A DNA stretch of 64,000 nt from Cryptomeria japonica (Eukaryota; Streptophyta; Pinopsida; Cupressales; Cupressaceae), in assembly GCF_030272615.1 (NCBI RefSeq), contig NC_081412.1, forward strand, positions 670,246,852 through 670,310,851. The letters run 5' to 3'. The position numbers and the translations under genes were made by a program. This document shows positions 12,017 to 23,240 of this stretch, piece after piece. The notes under the pieces were generated by a model. It was not told the origin of the DNA. It saw nothing but the letters and a program-made list of their open reading frames with translations, and made no database searches. Every line of letters begins with the position of its first letter. Position 1 is the first letter of the stretch.

Positions 12017-12568
12017 TGCAGATTTCGGATAAACACTAAACAAAAGATCCTTTGGGTTTGAAGACTTTCAAATAGCAGATGCTTTCTACTTAGCAAATAA
12101 TAACAACATGATATGATCAGTAAACTAGCTTGACAATGTGTTGTGATTGGAGTAAATACCTTAAATTTTGCTTCGAAAGAGATTTGATCACCTTGAATCG
12201 CTTTTCTCTGCTCTTTGAAAACTTGGTAAGTGTAAAATGACTATGTAAAAGCTTTAAGTACACAATTTTACCTCATCGGGCCCTGTGCGGTTAGGTAAGA
12301 AAACATTAAATGCACTCGGTACCGCTTCCTTTTTATGCTTGTACCGAGTAGCCAGTCTTTCCCTTATTTACCAACTAAACAGGCTTCCTGCATTTACCGA
12401 CTAGACTAGTGCTTCAAAAGACTTGATAAAATTTCAAATTTCCTAATGCATCTTTAGCTATGCAGATTTTGAATTAAGTACATTATAAAATATGGGAACT
12501 GTTAAGATTTAACCTTGAGAGAATGCAGTCCCTTCATACCTTTATCGATTAATTTGGAATAGATGCAC
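12017..12568 (-). other. N1 spacer between ORF1 and ORF2
   Basis: About 550 bases without coding signal, lying where a pol region would normally be. N2 has a 300-base spacer in the same place, and both contain a similar stretch around gaagcaaaat followed by aaggtattta. This may hold an internal promoter or leader for ORF2. Confidence 0.45.
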
Positions 12569-13877
12569 CTAACTCGATAGGTAAGGTTCTTTTTTCATTT
12601 GACACAATTTCCTTCTTTTTCCAAATCATCTGTAATTGCCTTTTATTTCCTCACCGTCTCCTCTAGGTTGATCTCTGCAATCTCTATCCAAGTGTCCAAC
12701 TTTGTGACAATGAAAACATGCCACACCAGGATTTCTCCATTATCTTCGATTATTCATTCCAAACCTTATAAAGAAGTTGGCACTTATATGTCCATATCTT
12801 CCACAACATTCACACTACATCCTTGCATTGTAATCCCATGGTACTGTCGAATACTGTCGGTTATGATCAGTGTGAGTTTGGTAGCCTCTAGTATTTTCTC
12901 GGTGTGCAGACCACATATAGTTCCTCTGTTTAAACCAACACTTCTTGGTACTATGTCCATATCTATTGTAGTTTTTACAAAACCCTTTCAATTTTGCCTT
13001 TTGATAATTGCTAGCAGACTTCATCCTACATTGGTTAGATGTGTGACCATATTTATTGCAATTGTAACAATAACCATTAGACCTAGTGACATTTGGTTGC
13101 TTACCTTTTCTGATTTGGCACATGTTAGCAGTATGACCTTGTTTTCCATAGTAGTTGCAAATAGGCTTCTTTCCTTTGATGTTCTTCTTATTTCTAGCTT
13201 GCTTTGATGATTCTCCTCTCTTGGTAGAGTCTTTTCCTTTGTAACCGAGTCCTGCAACTTTGTTGGGTCTTTTTGTATTTTGTTGCTCATCCAACATCTT
13301 TGATACTTCATAACTCTTTTTTAGTGTTTCTTTGGATTTCTTCTCTATTTCAAGTTCATCGGTCAACCGTGATATTTCAAGTTTCAATGCTTGATTCTCA
13401 TCATCTTTCAGATTTGCTTCATGATATGCATAACCCAATTGATCTAACAGATTTTGTTGAATCCCAATCAACCTTGTGATTTCATCATTCTTTTCAGATA
13501 CTAATGCTTCAAGATGTTGTTTTTCTCTTTCTAGATCTCTTACTTTATCCTCTGTTGTCCTCAATGCATCAAGATTTTCAGTCATGTGTGCTGAAATGTT
13601 CATGTCCTCTTTTCATTGCTTTTAGCTGATCAGTTAGTGCTTTGTTTTTTTCTTTCAGTTCTTCAATCTTTTCTTCAGTCTCTTTAGATATATTGTTCTC
13701 AGATGATGTCTCAATTTGTTCCACTAACTCTTGAGTGTCCTGCAAATCATCAAATAGTCTTCTTCTAACTTTCAGAGATTTTTGCATTTGTTTTTGCATG
13801 TCAGCAATCACTTGATTAGCATGATCCAATTCATTTTGAAGATTCACAATTCTCCAAGATTGTCTAAAGCCTTCCAT
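12569..13877 (-). pseudogene. N1 ORF1, Gag-like coiled-coil protein with five zinc knuckles
   Basis: The frame starts at MEGFRQSW, about 50 bases inside the primer site. The first ~250 residues are heptad-rich and highly charged, typical of a long coiled coil. A frameshift lies in 13578-13603. Five CCHC-type knuckles follow: CNYYGKQGHTANMC, CYNCNKYGHTSNQC, CKNYNRYGHSTKKC, CECCGRYGHISANF and CFHCHKVGHLDRDC. The second and fifth are intact; the first and third have Tyr for the second Cys, and the fourth lacks its last Cys. Two in-frame stops lie before and after the fourth. CCHC knuckles bind nucleic acid, so packaging of element RNA is the likely role. N2 ORF1 has the same plan. Confidence 0.8.
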
Positions 13878-13925
13878 TGATAAGATCTTTCTCTTTAGGT
13901 AGTTAAACCCTTTTCCAAGACTCAA

Positions 13926-13937
13926 GCTCTGATACCA
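13926..13937 (-). promoter_or_regulatory. N1 primer binding site (initiator tRNA-Met)
   Basis: On the minus strand TGGTATCAGAGC, the standard plant copia primer site complementary to the 3' end of initiator tRNA-Met, two bases from the LTR. Confidence 0.92.
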
Positions 13938-13939
13938 AT

Positions 13940-15095
13940 TGTTAGGCCCAATATGGAAAGCTAATGTATTGAGAGGGGAGGGGTGAATCAGTACTTCAAA
14001 ACTTTTCTTCAACAATAACTTTATTGTTAAGCATAAACCAAAAACTGTTGAAGCATAATATAAAGCTAAAACAAATAAATAACAATCATACATGATTCAC
14101 TTCCATAACTCATATATTCTGGTTACGCAGAAACTCTTGGTTAGAGAGAAAAACTGTGGTGGGGATGGCACCCACAAATTCACTACTACAATAATAAATG
14201 TTGTGTGGTTAGAGCTACATGTTCAGCTATTTCTGATAGCTTACCTTGTTAGGAGTATCAAGATCATTAGATCTACCTTGCTAAAGGATTTTACAACACT
14301 TATTCTAAATGTTGCACCTGCTTAAAGGATTTACAATTTATAGACTTTGTTAGAGTCTTTTACCCTGTTAAAGGTTTCTCTTACAACTCAAAATATTACA
14401 ATCAATACTACAAATATCTGCAACTTCACATCTGAAATGTTATAGCAGATTCTATGTGCTCAAAATGAGATTACCTTGCTTATAGCATACCTCGGTAACC
14501 CATAAAGTAACTCGATAAACCCTTCTATTTACTTTGTTCCTTGACTATTCTTTGAAATCCTTTTCGGTGACCTCTATGTCTCTGACAGTCACAATACTTA
14601 ATGCTTCCTTATGTCTTGCTTCACACACATACATCTTATCCTCGATTCATGTTGTATAAATAGATCTCTTATGATGGCGATCTTTTTCATTGCTTCGATC
14701 TTACAAACATGATTCATTAAATGAATAACCATACAAAATATTTCATTGGTTAGATGACCTCAAAATCATACAAAATCGTATGGTGCAATTTCCAATGTGA
14801 TAACGGTTTCCTGTTTCCTCGATCTTGTAACACACTTCCCATGTGTGTCTAGGTTCAATGAATCTAGTAACATGTTTCACTCGGTGTGTGTTAACTCGGT
14901 ATATCATTTTTGCTGCTCGGTAGACATAGAGTGTTACTCGGTAGATAGCTCGGTGTATACTAGGCTCTGTGACTACTTTCTATTATAACTGACTTCTCTG
15001 TGCTTACCGACTGAATATTTCGGTAGTATTAACTGACTAGAGTGTATAGAATGACTTTGAACATAAAACTAATGACAACTTAGTGAATAGTAACA
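13940..15095 (-). mobile_element. N1 5' LTR
   Basis: Near-identical direct repeat of 7157-8310 with the same TG...CA ends. It adjoins the primer binding site and is followed by the target duplication atatg at 15096-15100. Confidence 0.92.
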
Positions 15096-15127
15096 ATATG
15101 GTGTCCTATGACCCCTTAGGACACCAT

Positions 15128-16542
15128 TATTGGCATATGATGAACTGGTATGATGATAATGTATGTTGTCATTAATGTCAATAAGTGCAGGTGAACTAGT
15201 ATGAAGATTGGAAGAAGTTTTTATTGATGTTCAAGTAGGAGAACCGGTATGAAGGGATGAAGTGGACCGGTGTCAGGGTTTCACTAAGTGTGACTACCAG
15301 TTGGTAGTCTCAGCTCTAGGGTTTCCAATTTGACAATCTAGCTTGTGTGATGCAACTGGTGACATTCTATGATGCGTTAGCTAAGAGATGAGGATGAGAT
15401 CGAGATGCCACGTCAGTTTTGTACATGTGAAGGATTTCCTTGAGGATCTTGCATGTGAAGATCAATTGCATTAAATGTCTACCTCAGGAATGAACATTCT
15501 TCTTAGTGGTATGTGAAGAGAGCATGATGGGTTACTGATTTCCATATGTGGTGAAGAATGGATGATGCAGAATGACTTGTGATTTTTTTGAGATTGTTTT
15601 ATTCTATGCAAAGTGTTTGAATGGTCAGGATTGGACTGCTTTTAATTGTAAACCTAAAATGTTTAGGGTTTAGGGTTTATGCTACTGACCTAATTGTTGT
15701 CTACAAGGTCGATGATGGTTGTTATTGTTTGTGTTGGCAAATGTTGTGTTTGTATCCGAGTGATGAGATACTTGCTAGACCAGTGAGTGAAAAATTGCAG
15801 AGTGTGATTGTAGAGTAGAGGAGCTGAAAAGGATTTGCCTTAGCATGTAGTGTTGTTATCAGATCAGAGCTTTACCTATTGTCTTCTAAACATTTCAACA
15901 ATAGGAAAATCCCTTTACTAGGTAGCTTTAATAGGCCTATTACAAATCCTCTAACAAGGTGACTCAAGATCATTGAGTTCTTGAAATCCTCTAGCAAGGT
16001 AACCTTTAACAGGGTATATAGCCATCCCTTAATTGGGTGATCTTTAATAGGATCGGTTCCTAACAAAACCTTATTGTAAAGTCTTTAACCGGACTAGGCT
16101 CCTAACCGAGTGAGCTTCAAAAGAGTTCAAAAACAAGCTTGTGAGTATTCATCCCCGTCGTGGTTTTTCCTATTTGGGTTTCCACGTGAAAAATATTTGT
16201 GTCATGAGTTGTGCATTTTTCATGTGATGATTGAGCAATATTTGTTTAGGTGAATATGCATGCAAAACTAATGGTCATGGTAATACTAATACAAAACATG
16301 CATGCATATATTGGTGAAGTAGTTATCAGGTGTTCAATGTTATTTGAAGTATTCAGTTTTACTAGTTTAGATGTCTGAAGTCTTACTCTATTTAACCAGT
16401 ATTGCCATGGTTAAGTTCAATGATGAAGACAACCGATTAGCATTGTTTTAACTTGATAAGTTGTGGAGAAGTTTTTATATGTACTGATTCACCCCCCCTC
16501 TCAGTACCAATTAGGGTATTTGTTGTTCATCATTATTTATCA
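15128..16542 (+). mobile_element. Solo copia LTR with target duplication
   Basis: A single plus-strand LTR of 1.4 kb with no internal region, flanked by accat at 15123-15127 and 16543-16547. Its start (tattggcatatgatgaactgg, shortened here to the first bases tattggcatatg) and end (ttcatcattatttatca) match the ends of the copia B LTRs read in reverse. The first dinucleotide is TA rather than TG. LTR-LTR recombination of a former full element is the usual origin. Both flanks are satellite sequence. Confidence 0.85.
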
Positions 16543-16547
16543 ACCAT

Positions 16548-17235
16548 ATGACCCCTTAAGGCACCACACGATCCATAACAACACCATATGGTGTTCTAAG
16601 GGGTCATAGGATGCCATATGACCCCTCAAGACCATACGACCCATAACAACACCATATGGTATTCTAAAGTGTCATATGGTGTTCTATGACCCCTTAGGAC
16701 ACTATTTGGTGTCGTTATAGGTCCTATGGTATGATAAGGGATCATATAGTGTCATATGAATCCTTAGGAGATCTTATGACACCTTAGATGTTGGTAGGGG
16801 TCATATAGTGTCCCATGACCCCTTATGGCACTATATGGTGCTGTTATGTGTCTTATGGTGTCATATGACCCCTAGGACACTTTATGACCCCTTAGGACAC
16901 CATATGGTGTCGTTAGGGGTCATATGGTGTTCTAAGGGGTCATATGGTCTCCAACGACCCCTTAGGATACTATTTGATCCCTTAGGACTCCATATGGTGT
17001 CATTATGGGTCATATGGTGTCCTAAAAGGTCAAATAGTGTTCTATGACCCCTTAGGACATCATTCGGTGTCATTATGGGTTGTATGGTGTGCTAAGGGGT
17101 CATATGGTGTCCTATGACCCCTTAGGATTCCATATAACCTCTTATGTGTCGTTATAGGTCATATGATGTCCTATGACCCCTTATGACACATGCATGGGTC
17201 CCTAGGATACCATATGACCTCTAAGATAACCATAT
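16548..17235. repeat. Palindrome-rich satellite-like array
   Basis: Repeated alternation of ccccttaggacaccatatgg and its near complement ccatatggtgtcctaagggg, with a variable half-unit such as tgtcgttatgggt between. Because motif and complement alternate, the array can fold into many short hairpins. The spacing is irregular, about 35-60 bases. It also flanks N1 on the left. Confidence 0.8.
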
Positions 17236-17734
17236 AACCCTAGAGAGAGAGAGAGAGGGGAGGAAAGGGATGGAATGAGAGAGAGATACACCTAAGAGAG
17301 GATGAGAGTGAGATAGATAGATAGAGAATTAGAGGGAGAGATAAGAGATAAATGAGAGAAAGAGAGATGGAGAGAGAGAGAGGGGGAGAGAGGAGAGAGG
17401 GAGAGAGGAATAGAGACTTGATACTCTCCCCTTCTCTTTTCCTCATACCCCTTCTTCTCTCTCTCTCTCCTCCTTCTCTCCCTTTCTCCCTCCTTCCCTC
17501 TCTCCCTCTCTCTCTTCCTCTTTCTCCCTCTCCCTCTCTCTCCATCTCTCCCCTTGTCCCTACCTCCATACCCCTTCTTCTCTCCCTCCCTCCCTCCCTC
17601 CCCCCTCTCTCTCTCTTCCTCTCTCTCTCCCTCTTTCTCTCCCTCCCTCCTCCTTCTCTCCCTCTCCCCATCTCCCTCCTCTCTCTCTCTCTCTCTCTCT
17701 CTCTTGCACTCACTCTCTCTCTCCCTCTCCCACT

Positions 17735-17769
<35 letters not shown>

Positions 17770-17900
17770 TCTTCCTCTCCCTCTCTCCCTCCCTCCCTCC
17801 ATCCTCCCCTCCTCTCTCCCTCCCCCACTCCTCCTCTCCCCCTTCCCCCCCTCTCCCCTCCCCCCCCTCTCTCTCTCTCTCCCTTCATCCCTTTTCCTTC
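17236..17900. repeat. Polypurine tract switching to polypyrimidine tract
   Basis: The plus strand is almost pure GA at about 17236-17415 and then almost pure CT/CCT at about 17430-17895. The long serine/leucine- or arginine/glutamate-only open frames it creates are artefacts of the dinucleotide repeat. Confidence 0.92.
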
Positions 17901-17919
17901 ACACTTTTCTACTACAAAT

Positions 17920-19115
17920 AGCACGTACAAGGTACTAAACCTATTAGTTCCAACACTTTGGGATACATGAGAGGGGCATGTGTAGTGTAAAATTTCCCAC
18001 TTGGATGCACTCATAATGTCGGTTTGTGCACAAAATGAACCAAATCAATTCTAGCCAATCCTGCAACTTTGCATTGCATGCAACTGACAGTTTTTGCAAC
18101 GGGAAAAAAAAAATGCTACCAATTGAAAATGGCTCCTAGTCGTAAAAACTTGAGATAGACCATTGTAGAGGATCCTCACATGACCCCATAGGTTTAAACA
18201 GATCGATCACGTGTGTCCTGGATTGGAAGAAATAGTCCATCAAAGTTTGACAATTTTTTAGACTCAAGGCACTTAAGAGATCGCACCGGTAGGGTATGAC
18301 TCTTGATGTTACGACGCTTTGGTATGCATGATAGAGGAATTCCTAGCATAAACCTTCCTGTTTGGATGTGCTTGTGACATTGGTTTGTACACATGATGAA
18401 CCAAATCAATTCTAGCCAATCCTGCAACTTTGCATTGCATACATAGGACAGTTTTTGCAGAAGGTGAAAAAAAGTTACCAATTGAAAATGGCTTTGATTC
18501 ATCAAAAACTGAGATAGACCATTTTAGAGGATCCTCACATGACCCAACGAATTCAAATAGATCGATCATATGTGTCCTATATTGGAAGAAACAGTCCATC
18601 AAAGTTTGACAATTTTTTGGACTCAGGGCACTTGAGAGATCGCACCAGTAGGTTATGACTCCCGATGTTCCAGAGCTTTGGGATGCACAATAGGGGCATG
18701 CCTAGCGTAAACCTACCCACCAAGACATGCTTATGATGTTGGTTTGTGCACACAATGAACTGAATCAATTCTAGCCAATCCTGCAACTTTGCATTGCATG
18801 CAACTAATGATTTTTGCAGCAGGCGAAAAAAGGCTACCAATTGAAAATGGCTCCTATTTATCAAAAACTGAGGTAGTCCATTATAGAGGAGCCTCACACA
18901 ACCCCATGGGTTCAAACAAATTGATCATATATGTCCTAGATTGGAAGAAACAGTCCGTCAAAGTTTGACAATTTTTTGGACTCATGGCACTTGAGAGATT
19001 GCATCGGTAGGGTATGCCTCTCGACGTTCCAATGCTTTGGGATGCACAAAAAGAGCATGCCTAGTGTAAAACTTCCCACTCGGACATGTTTGTAACATCA
19101 GTTTGTGCACACAAA
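17920..19115. repeat. Tandem repeat, about 360-bp unit, 3.3 copies
   Basis: The segment aatcaattctagccaatcct recurs at about 18035, 18402 and 18763, and the flanking motifs (tgggatgca, cactcataatgtcggtttgtgcac) recur with the same spacing. Copies are perhaps 85-90% alike by eye. No coding function is evident. Confidence 0.88.
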
Positions 19116-19164
19116 AACCAAAATTTGACCATTGCGAGCATGAGGGTGCTCTCGCACCAAACAC

Positions 19165-19465
19165 ATATTGTTGTTTATATTCATATTGTTGACTACATAT
19201 GCAAATATTCATTTAAATTTATAAAAGTGCAGCTCCCAAATACAACAAATACACAATAATGAACTGAATACAAGGATTTTGTAGTGTCAATTCAAAATTT
19301 TAGAAATTTAATCAAATCATATTCCACGATTGCAATGTTTTATATCATATATTTTTGTTGTTTATATTCATACTGTTGATTACATAGGCAAATGATCAAT
19401 TAAATTTATAAAAGGATAGCCACGAAATACAATTAATACAAAATAATGAACTTAGTACACATTTA
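19165..19465. repeat. Direct repeat with about 184-base offset
   Basis: The segment starting ttgttgtttatattcata at 19168 recurs at about 19356, with matching sequence for over 100 bases (tttaaatttataaaag, then aataatgaact). AT-rich, origin unknown. Confidence 0.7.
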
Positions 19466-19632
19466 TTGGATAAAATATCAACATTTATATATATCAAAAA
19501 AGGCATGTACGCCAAGTCAATACAAGTATTACAAAAATATGGTATGCCATGTCCAAATCGATATACAATAAAAATGTAGAATATATCTACATGTATTGGT
19601 CATTCTATGACCAAAACTAACACTATATGATC

Positions 19633-19925
19633 CTAAACTTGTGGTGGATCATTAAAATCAAGCCTCTTCGATGCAGTACGCAACTTTGTAGATGGCTGCA
19701 AAACCACAATTCAAAAGCCAAGCTAGAATTCTTTTGTAGAAAATAGTTCACAATTAACAACATAACTATGCGTTTAACTATAATTCATTTGCAATTGAAA
19801 TGTAGATTACCTCATCCACTAATCTAGGAGCTAATATCTTCCCTCTCCTCTCCTTGTCACTCTTAAGAGTTTTATTGAAGACATACTTAAAAGGATCCAT
19901 GTTATGGTTGTACCACGAAGGGGTT
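19633..19925 (-). pseudogene. C-terminal fragment of an unidentified spliced gene
   Basis: On the minus strand an exon reading SWYNHNMDPFKYVFN through LAPRLVDE ends at 19811. A GT donor (gtaatc) follows, then a 115-base intron ending ttttgcag, then a second exon (19695-19633) reading PSTKLRTASKRLDFNDPPQV and a TAG stop. Phase is kept across the junction. A possible upstream exon (PQSIGEASQAR before a gtagat donor, about 20050-20013) is cut by the LTR fragment at 20061. I do not recognise the protein; it could be host or transposon derived. Confidence 0.4.
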
Positions 19926-20060
19926 TATTGCAAATTAAATGTACAATTAATACAATGTACTAACATAAATATATCAAAAACACTTAAAAGGTATAATATA
20001 GAGAACATTGATCTACCCGTGCCTGAGATGCTTCTCCAATGGACTGAGGATGGCTCACCA

Positions 20061-20397
20061 TGTTAGGATTAATGGTAATCCTAGAGATACTAAGATGGGG
20101 GGGTGAATCAGTATCTAACCGGTAATCAAAATATTTGACCTTATTAAGTATTTTGTATTCCAAAACAATGTATCGGTAAATAAGAATTAATGCAGTAAAT
20201 AGGAACAATAAAGACAGTATAGAAAACACACCATAACGCAAGATTTTTAACAAGGAAACCTGGTGTGGGAAAAACCTCGGTGGGATTTGTGACCCACAAT
20301 ATTCACTCACTCGCCAATGAATGGATATTACTTACAATGTGGTACCTGCACATGCAGGAAGGCCAACTGCCTAGAGCTCACTGCTCAAATGTGATGT
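20061..20397 (-). mobile_element. Inverted fragment of an N2-type LTR
   Basis: Reverse complement of the last ~320 bases of the N2 5' LTR (21577-21897), including the gggggggtgaatcagtatct motif. It starts at the LTR end (tgttagg) and loses similarity after ctcactgctcaa. No primer site adjoins it. Confidence 0.75.
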
Positions 20398-21181
20398 GCC
20401 CATCTAAATAATCAAAACATGATAATACTAATCTAAAATGGAATTTAATAATTAAAAATAATAAAATTAAAATATAAAAAAAATATTATTGAATAATGAA
20501 TAACATTTATCTCTATAATAATTAATTATTAAATAAAATATTAATTTGCAATCAATATTAACTATTATTAAATAATTATTAAATAAACACATAGTTGCAG
20601 ACAAAATCTGACGCATGTCAAATTTGTCTACCTTTGCATATATGTATAAAAGAGACAAGGGAGCTAGGTAGCAAAGGAGATAGTATTTATTGATAATATT
20701 ATAATATAGACCATAATGAATTAATTAAGGTGTGATTTAATATAGTGAGGGGAAAATTGGGATTTAATATGAAATTTGAGTAAAAGGTTGGGAGAGTCGC
20801 AGACCTATGGGAACTTAGTCACATAAATAAAGATAGTTGTGAATTGGGAAGACAAATCAAATATCCATATACCGAAACATTCCCATATAACAGTAGAAAT
20901 GATAATTAGAGCAGTGAATTAAATAATATAATCAACAACTATCGTGTGCTATAAAAAGACACAACGATTTGAATATAGGAAGGATTAATTGATGAGGAGC
21001 ACATATTGATGGATACAGAAAAATGAACAACAACTTAGAATACTCAAATCTGAACCGTAATAGAAATGGGAGGAATTATACGTAAGAAGTTCTTACACAC
21101 CAACACATATCCATCAGGAATTAGTGATTATTGGCATTGCACACTCCAATGAGAATTGTAGATGATTGAAGGTATTCTCAT
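20398..21181. other. AT-rich sequence between inverted LTR parts
   Basis: No gene or known repeat recognised. Runs of taat and aataat dominate at 20430-20620. Confidence 0.4.
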
Positions 21182-21897
21182 TGATGGCAACCTTCCAATT
21201 CTATGGCACCGGCACCGACAAACTCTACACCGACAGATAGTCCACCGATAGTGACAAAGATGATTACTGGCACCCTCGCCGACAGGATTTTGTTTATTGT
21301 ATATTGTATTTAATTGTAATATTTTTCTTGTAAGTCAACATGGCATATTGTAATAAGACTCATATATAAGTATGAGATCTTGTAAATCATTTTAGGAGAG
21401 ATACACATAGATGGTTATGATAAGTGAATATTAAGGCAGATTTTGAAGTAAGATTTATGGTTGTTGTAAGAGCTTAAACCGGTACTGAACCTGGCATAGC
21501 AGATACTTTTTGTAGCAGTACATCACATTGGATTTCCATAATCCATTTTGTAAGTCAGTGAGACTTCCTTTTGTAATTGAGTAGTGAGCTCTAGGCAGTT
21601 GGCCTTCCTGCATGTGCAGGCACCACCTATTGTAAGTAATATCCATTCATTGGCCAGTGAGTGAATATTGTGGGTCCCAAATCCCACTGAGGTTTTTCCC
21701 ACACTGGGTTTCCTCGCCAAAATTCTTGTGTTATGGTGTGTTTTCTATGTTGTGTTTATTGTTCATATTTACTGCATTAATTCTTGCTTACTAGTACATT
21801 GTTTTGGAATGCAATTTATTTAATAAGATCAGAAAATCTATTTACCAGTTAGATACTGATTGAGGCCCCCCTCTTAGTATCTTTGGGAATCCTAATA
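21182..21897 (+). mobile_element. N2 5' LTR (start approximate)
   Basis: The end is fixed by the primer site two bases downstream. The start is my estimate from a TGATGGCA motif resembling copia LTR starts. It contains a TATA box (tatataag at 21362-21369) at a sensible place and the C-rich motif ggcccccctcttagtatct just before its end. The final bases are taata rather than taaca. Confidence 0.6.
21362..21369 (+). promoter_or_regulatory. TATA box in the N2 LTR
   Basis: tatataag within the LTR, about 530 bases before the LTR end, the likely core promoter for N2 genomic RNA. Confidence 0.5.
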
Positions 21898-21899
21898 AT

Positions 21900-21914
21900 T
21901 GGTATCAAAGTCGG
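21900..21914 (+). promoter_or_regulatory. N2 primer binding site (initiator tRNA-Met, one mismatch)
   Basis: TGGTATCAAAGTCGG, matching the usual TGGTATCAGAGC except for one G-to-A change. It fixes N2 as a plus-strand element starting to the left. Confidence 0.8.
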
Positions 21915-21968
21915 GTCCTCTATTTTCAAAAGCTTAACAGCTTGAGGGAGATTCTGACACTGGTATAG

Positions 21969-23081
21969 ATGGAAAACTTGAGAAAGCAATTGGAAACACC
22001 TCTTTCAGATTATGATGCAGAAAAGTTGAAGAATATGAAACTTGAAGATGATCTAAAGACTGCACAAGAATTCATTCAAGGAATTCAAGAAAATCTCACT
22101 ATTACTAGGAACAAAAGAAGAGAACTTCATGAGAAGATGCAGAGTGATGATGATGAAAAGTAAACTCTTAATGACCTTGTGAACAAGTTGAGACAAGAAA
22201 ACAGCACCATGAGAAATGAGATGCAAGATATGACTATGAGGTTTTGCAAAGACATTGAAGATAGAAAGAAGAATGAACATGACTTGATTAGAAGAATAAA
22301 TAATGTTGGAAATGAAAATACAAGACTTAGTCATGAAAATGATATGTTGAAGACAAATTTGATGCACACACAAAATGATAAATCTGAACTTATGAGATAG
22401 AAGGGAATCTTGGAAAATGATTTAGCTACTACAAATCAACACAAAGAGAAATTCAAGAAAAGTTCAGAGGAACTTGATAACATGCTGAAAAATCAAAAAC
22501 CTGATGGAGATACCAATGGACTTGACTTTGAAGTTGGTGAAAGCTCTGGTACTGCAAACAATCATGATCACAGCAAACTGGTAAGACAACCTAATGCCTA
22601 CAAATTTAATGGGAAATGCTTTAACTGTAACAAGTATGGTCATAGAGAAAATTGGCATAGATCTAGAAACTATTAGAACACTAATGCACCCACCAGTCAA
22701 TGTTCCAAATGCAACAAAATTGGTCATAATTCAGAAAATTGTAGAATGAATGTAAGATGTTATGTTTGTGGAAGATTTGGACACTTATCTAATCAATGCA
22801 GAACACATACTAGCATAGGATATGGAAAGGCTATTCTAAAAAACAATGTGAATTGCTATGCTTGTAACAAGATTGGATATATTGCAAAATTTTGTAGAAG
22901 TAAGGCATCACTGGCAAATAACAAAGGACCCAGTTTGAAAGGTAAAGAGAAGGTTGAAGAGGTAAAGCAATAATTTTCAAAACAATGGATTAGAAAGACA
23001 AATCAAAAAGTTGATGAAGCTATTCCTTCACCAGTAGAACAAAGTATTACTCCACTGGTAGGAGATTCTTCATCTAACTGA
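21969..23081 (+). pseudogene. N2 ORF1, Gag-like coiled-coil protein with four zinc knuckles
   Basis: A single frame of 370 codons from MENLRKQLE to a TGA at 23079, interrupted by four in-frame stops (22161 TAA, 22398 TAG, 22674 TAG, 22971 TAA), with no frameshift. Residues 1-180 are a charged heptad-rich coiled coil. Four CCHC-type units follow: CFNCNKYGHRENWH (last Cys lost), CSKCNKIGHNSENC, CYVCGRFGHLSNQC and CYACNKIGYIAKFC (His to Tyr). The start is the first Met after the primer site, matching N1. The likely role is RNA packaging, from known CCHC function. No protease or polymerase follows, only the ORF2 spacer. Confidence 0.82.
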
Positions 23082-23234
23082 AAAGAAACCTTTTGGGGGT
23101 ATGGAAACTAATTGAAAATCATGCTAGTTTACCCTCAATTGATGGTAAGAAGATGAATTACTTCTTCACTGGAAGATGTGTTAAGTTTCACTTAACCAAC
23201 AAGCATTTATTATGGTAGTTGAAGGAAAAGACAT

Positions 23235-23240
23235 TATAAA
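23235..23240 (+). promoter_or_regulatory. Possible internal TATA box before N2 ORF2
   Basis: tataaa in the ORF1-ORF2 spacer, 144 bases ahead of the ORF2 start and followed by a pyrimidine-rich stretch (ttttcattctttttcactc). It could serve ORF2 expression. N1 has no equally clear counterpart, so this is weak. Confidence 0.25.

Larger units (their letters stand above)
7157..15095 (-). mobile_element. N1, complete pol-less LTR retrotransposon
   Basis: A full-length minus-strand element of 7.94 kb with LTRs at 7157-8310 and 13940-15095, flanked by the direct duplication atatg (7152-7156 and 15096-15100). Inside the right LTR is an initiator tRNA-Met primer site, and inside the left LTR a polypurine tract. 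Between them lie only ORF1 (coiled coil plus zinc knuckles) and a long unknown ORF2. There is no protease, integrase, reverse transcriptase or RNase H signature. Mobilisation must therefore have depended on another element's enzymes, most simply a copia element like A or B, which share the primer site and an LTR-end motif. N2 is a second member of the family. The two LTRs differ at few positions by eye. Confidence 0.9.

Noticed and set aside
17240-18014. Long Ser/Leu/Pro-rich or Arg/Glu-rich open frames
   Set aside because: Products of the GA/CT simple repeat; every frame stays open because the repeat lacks stops.
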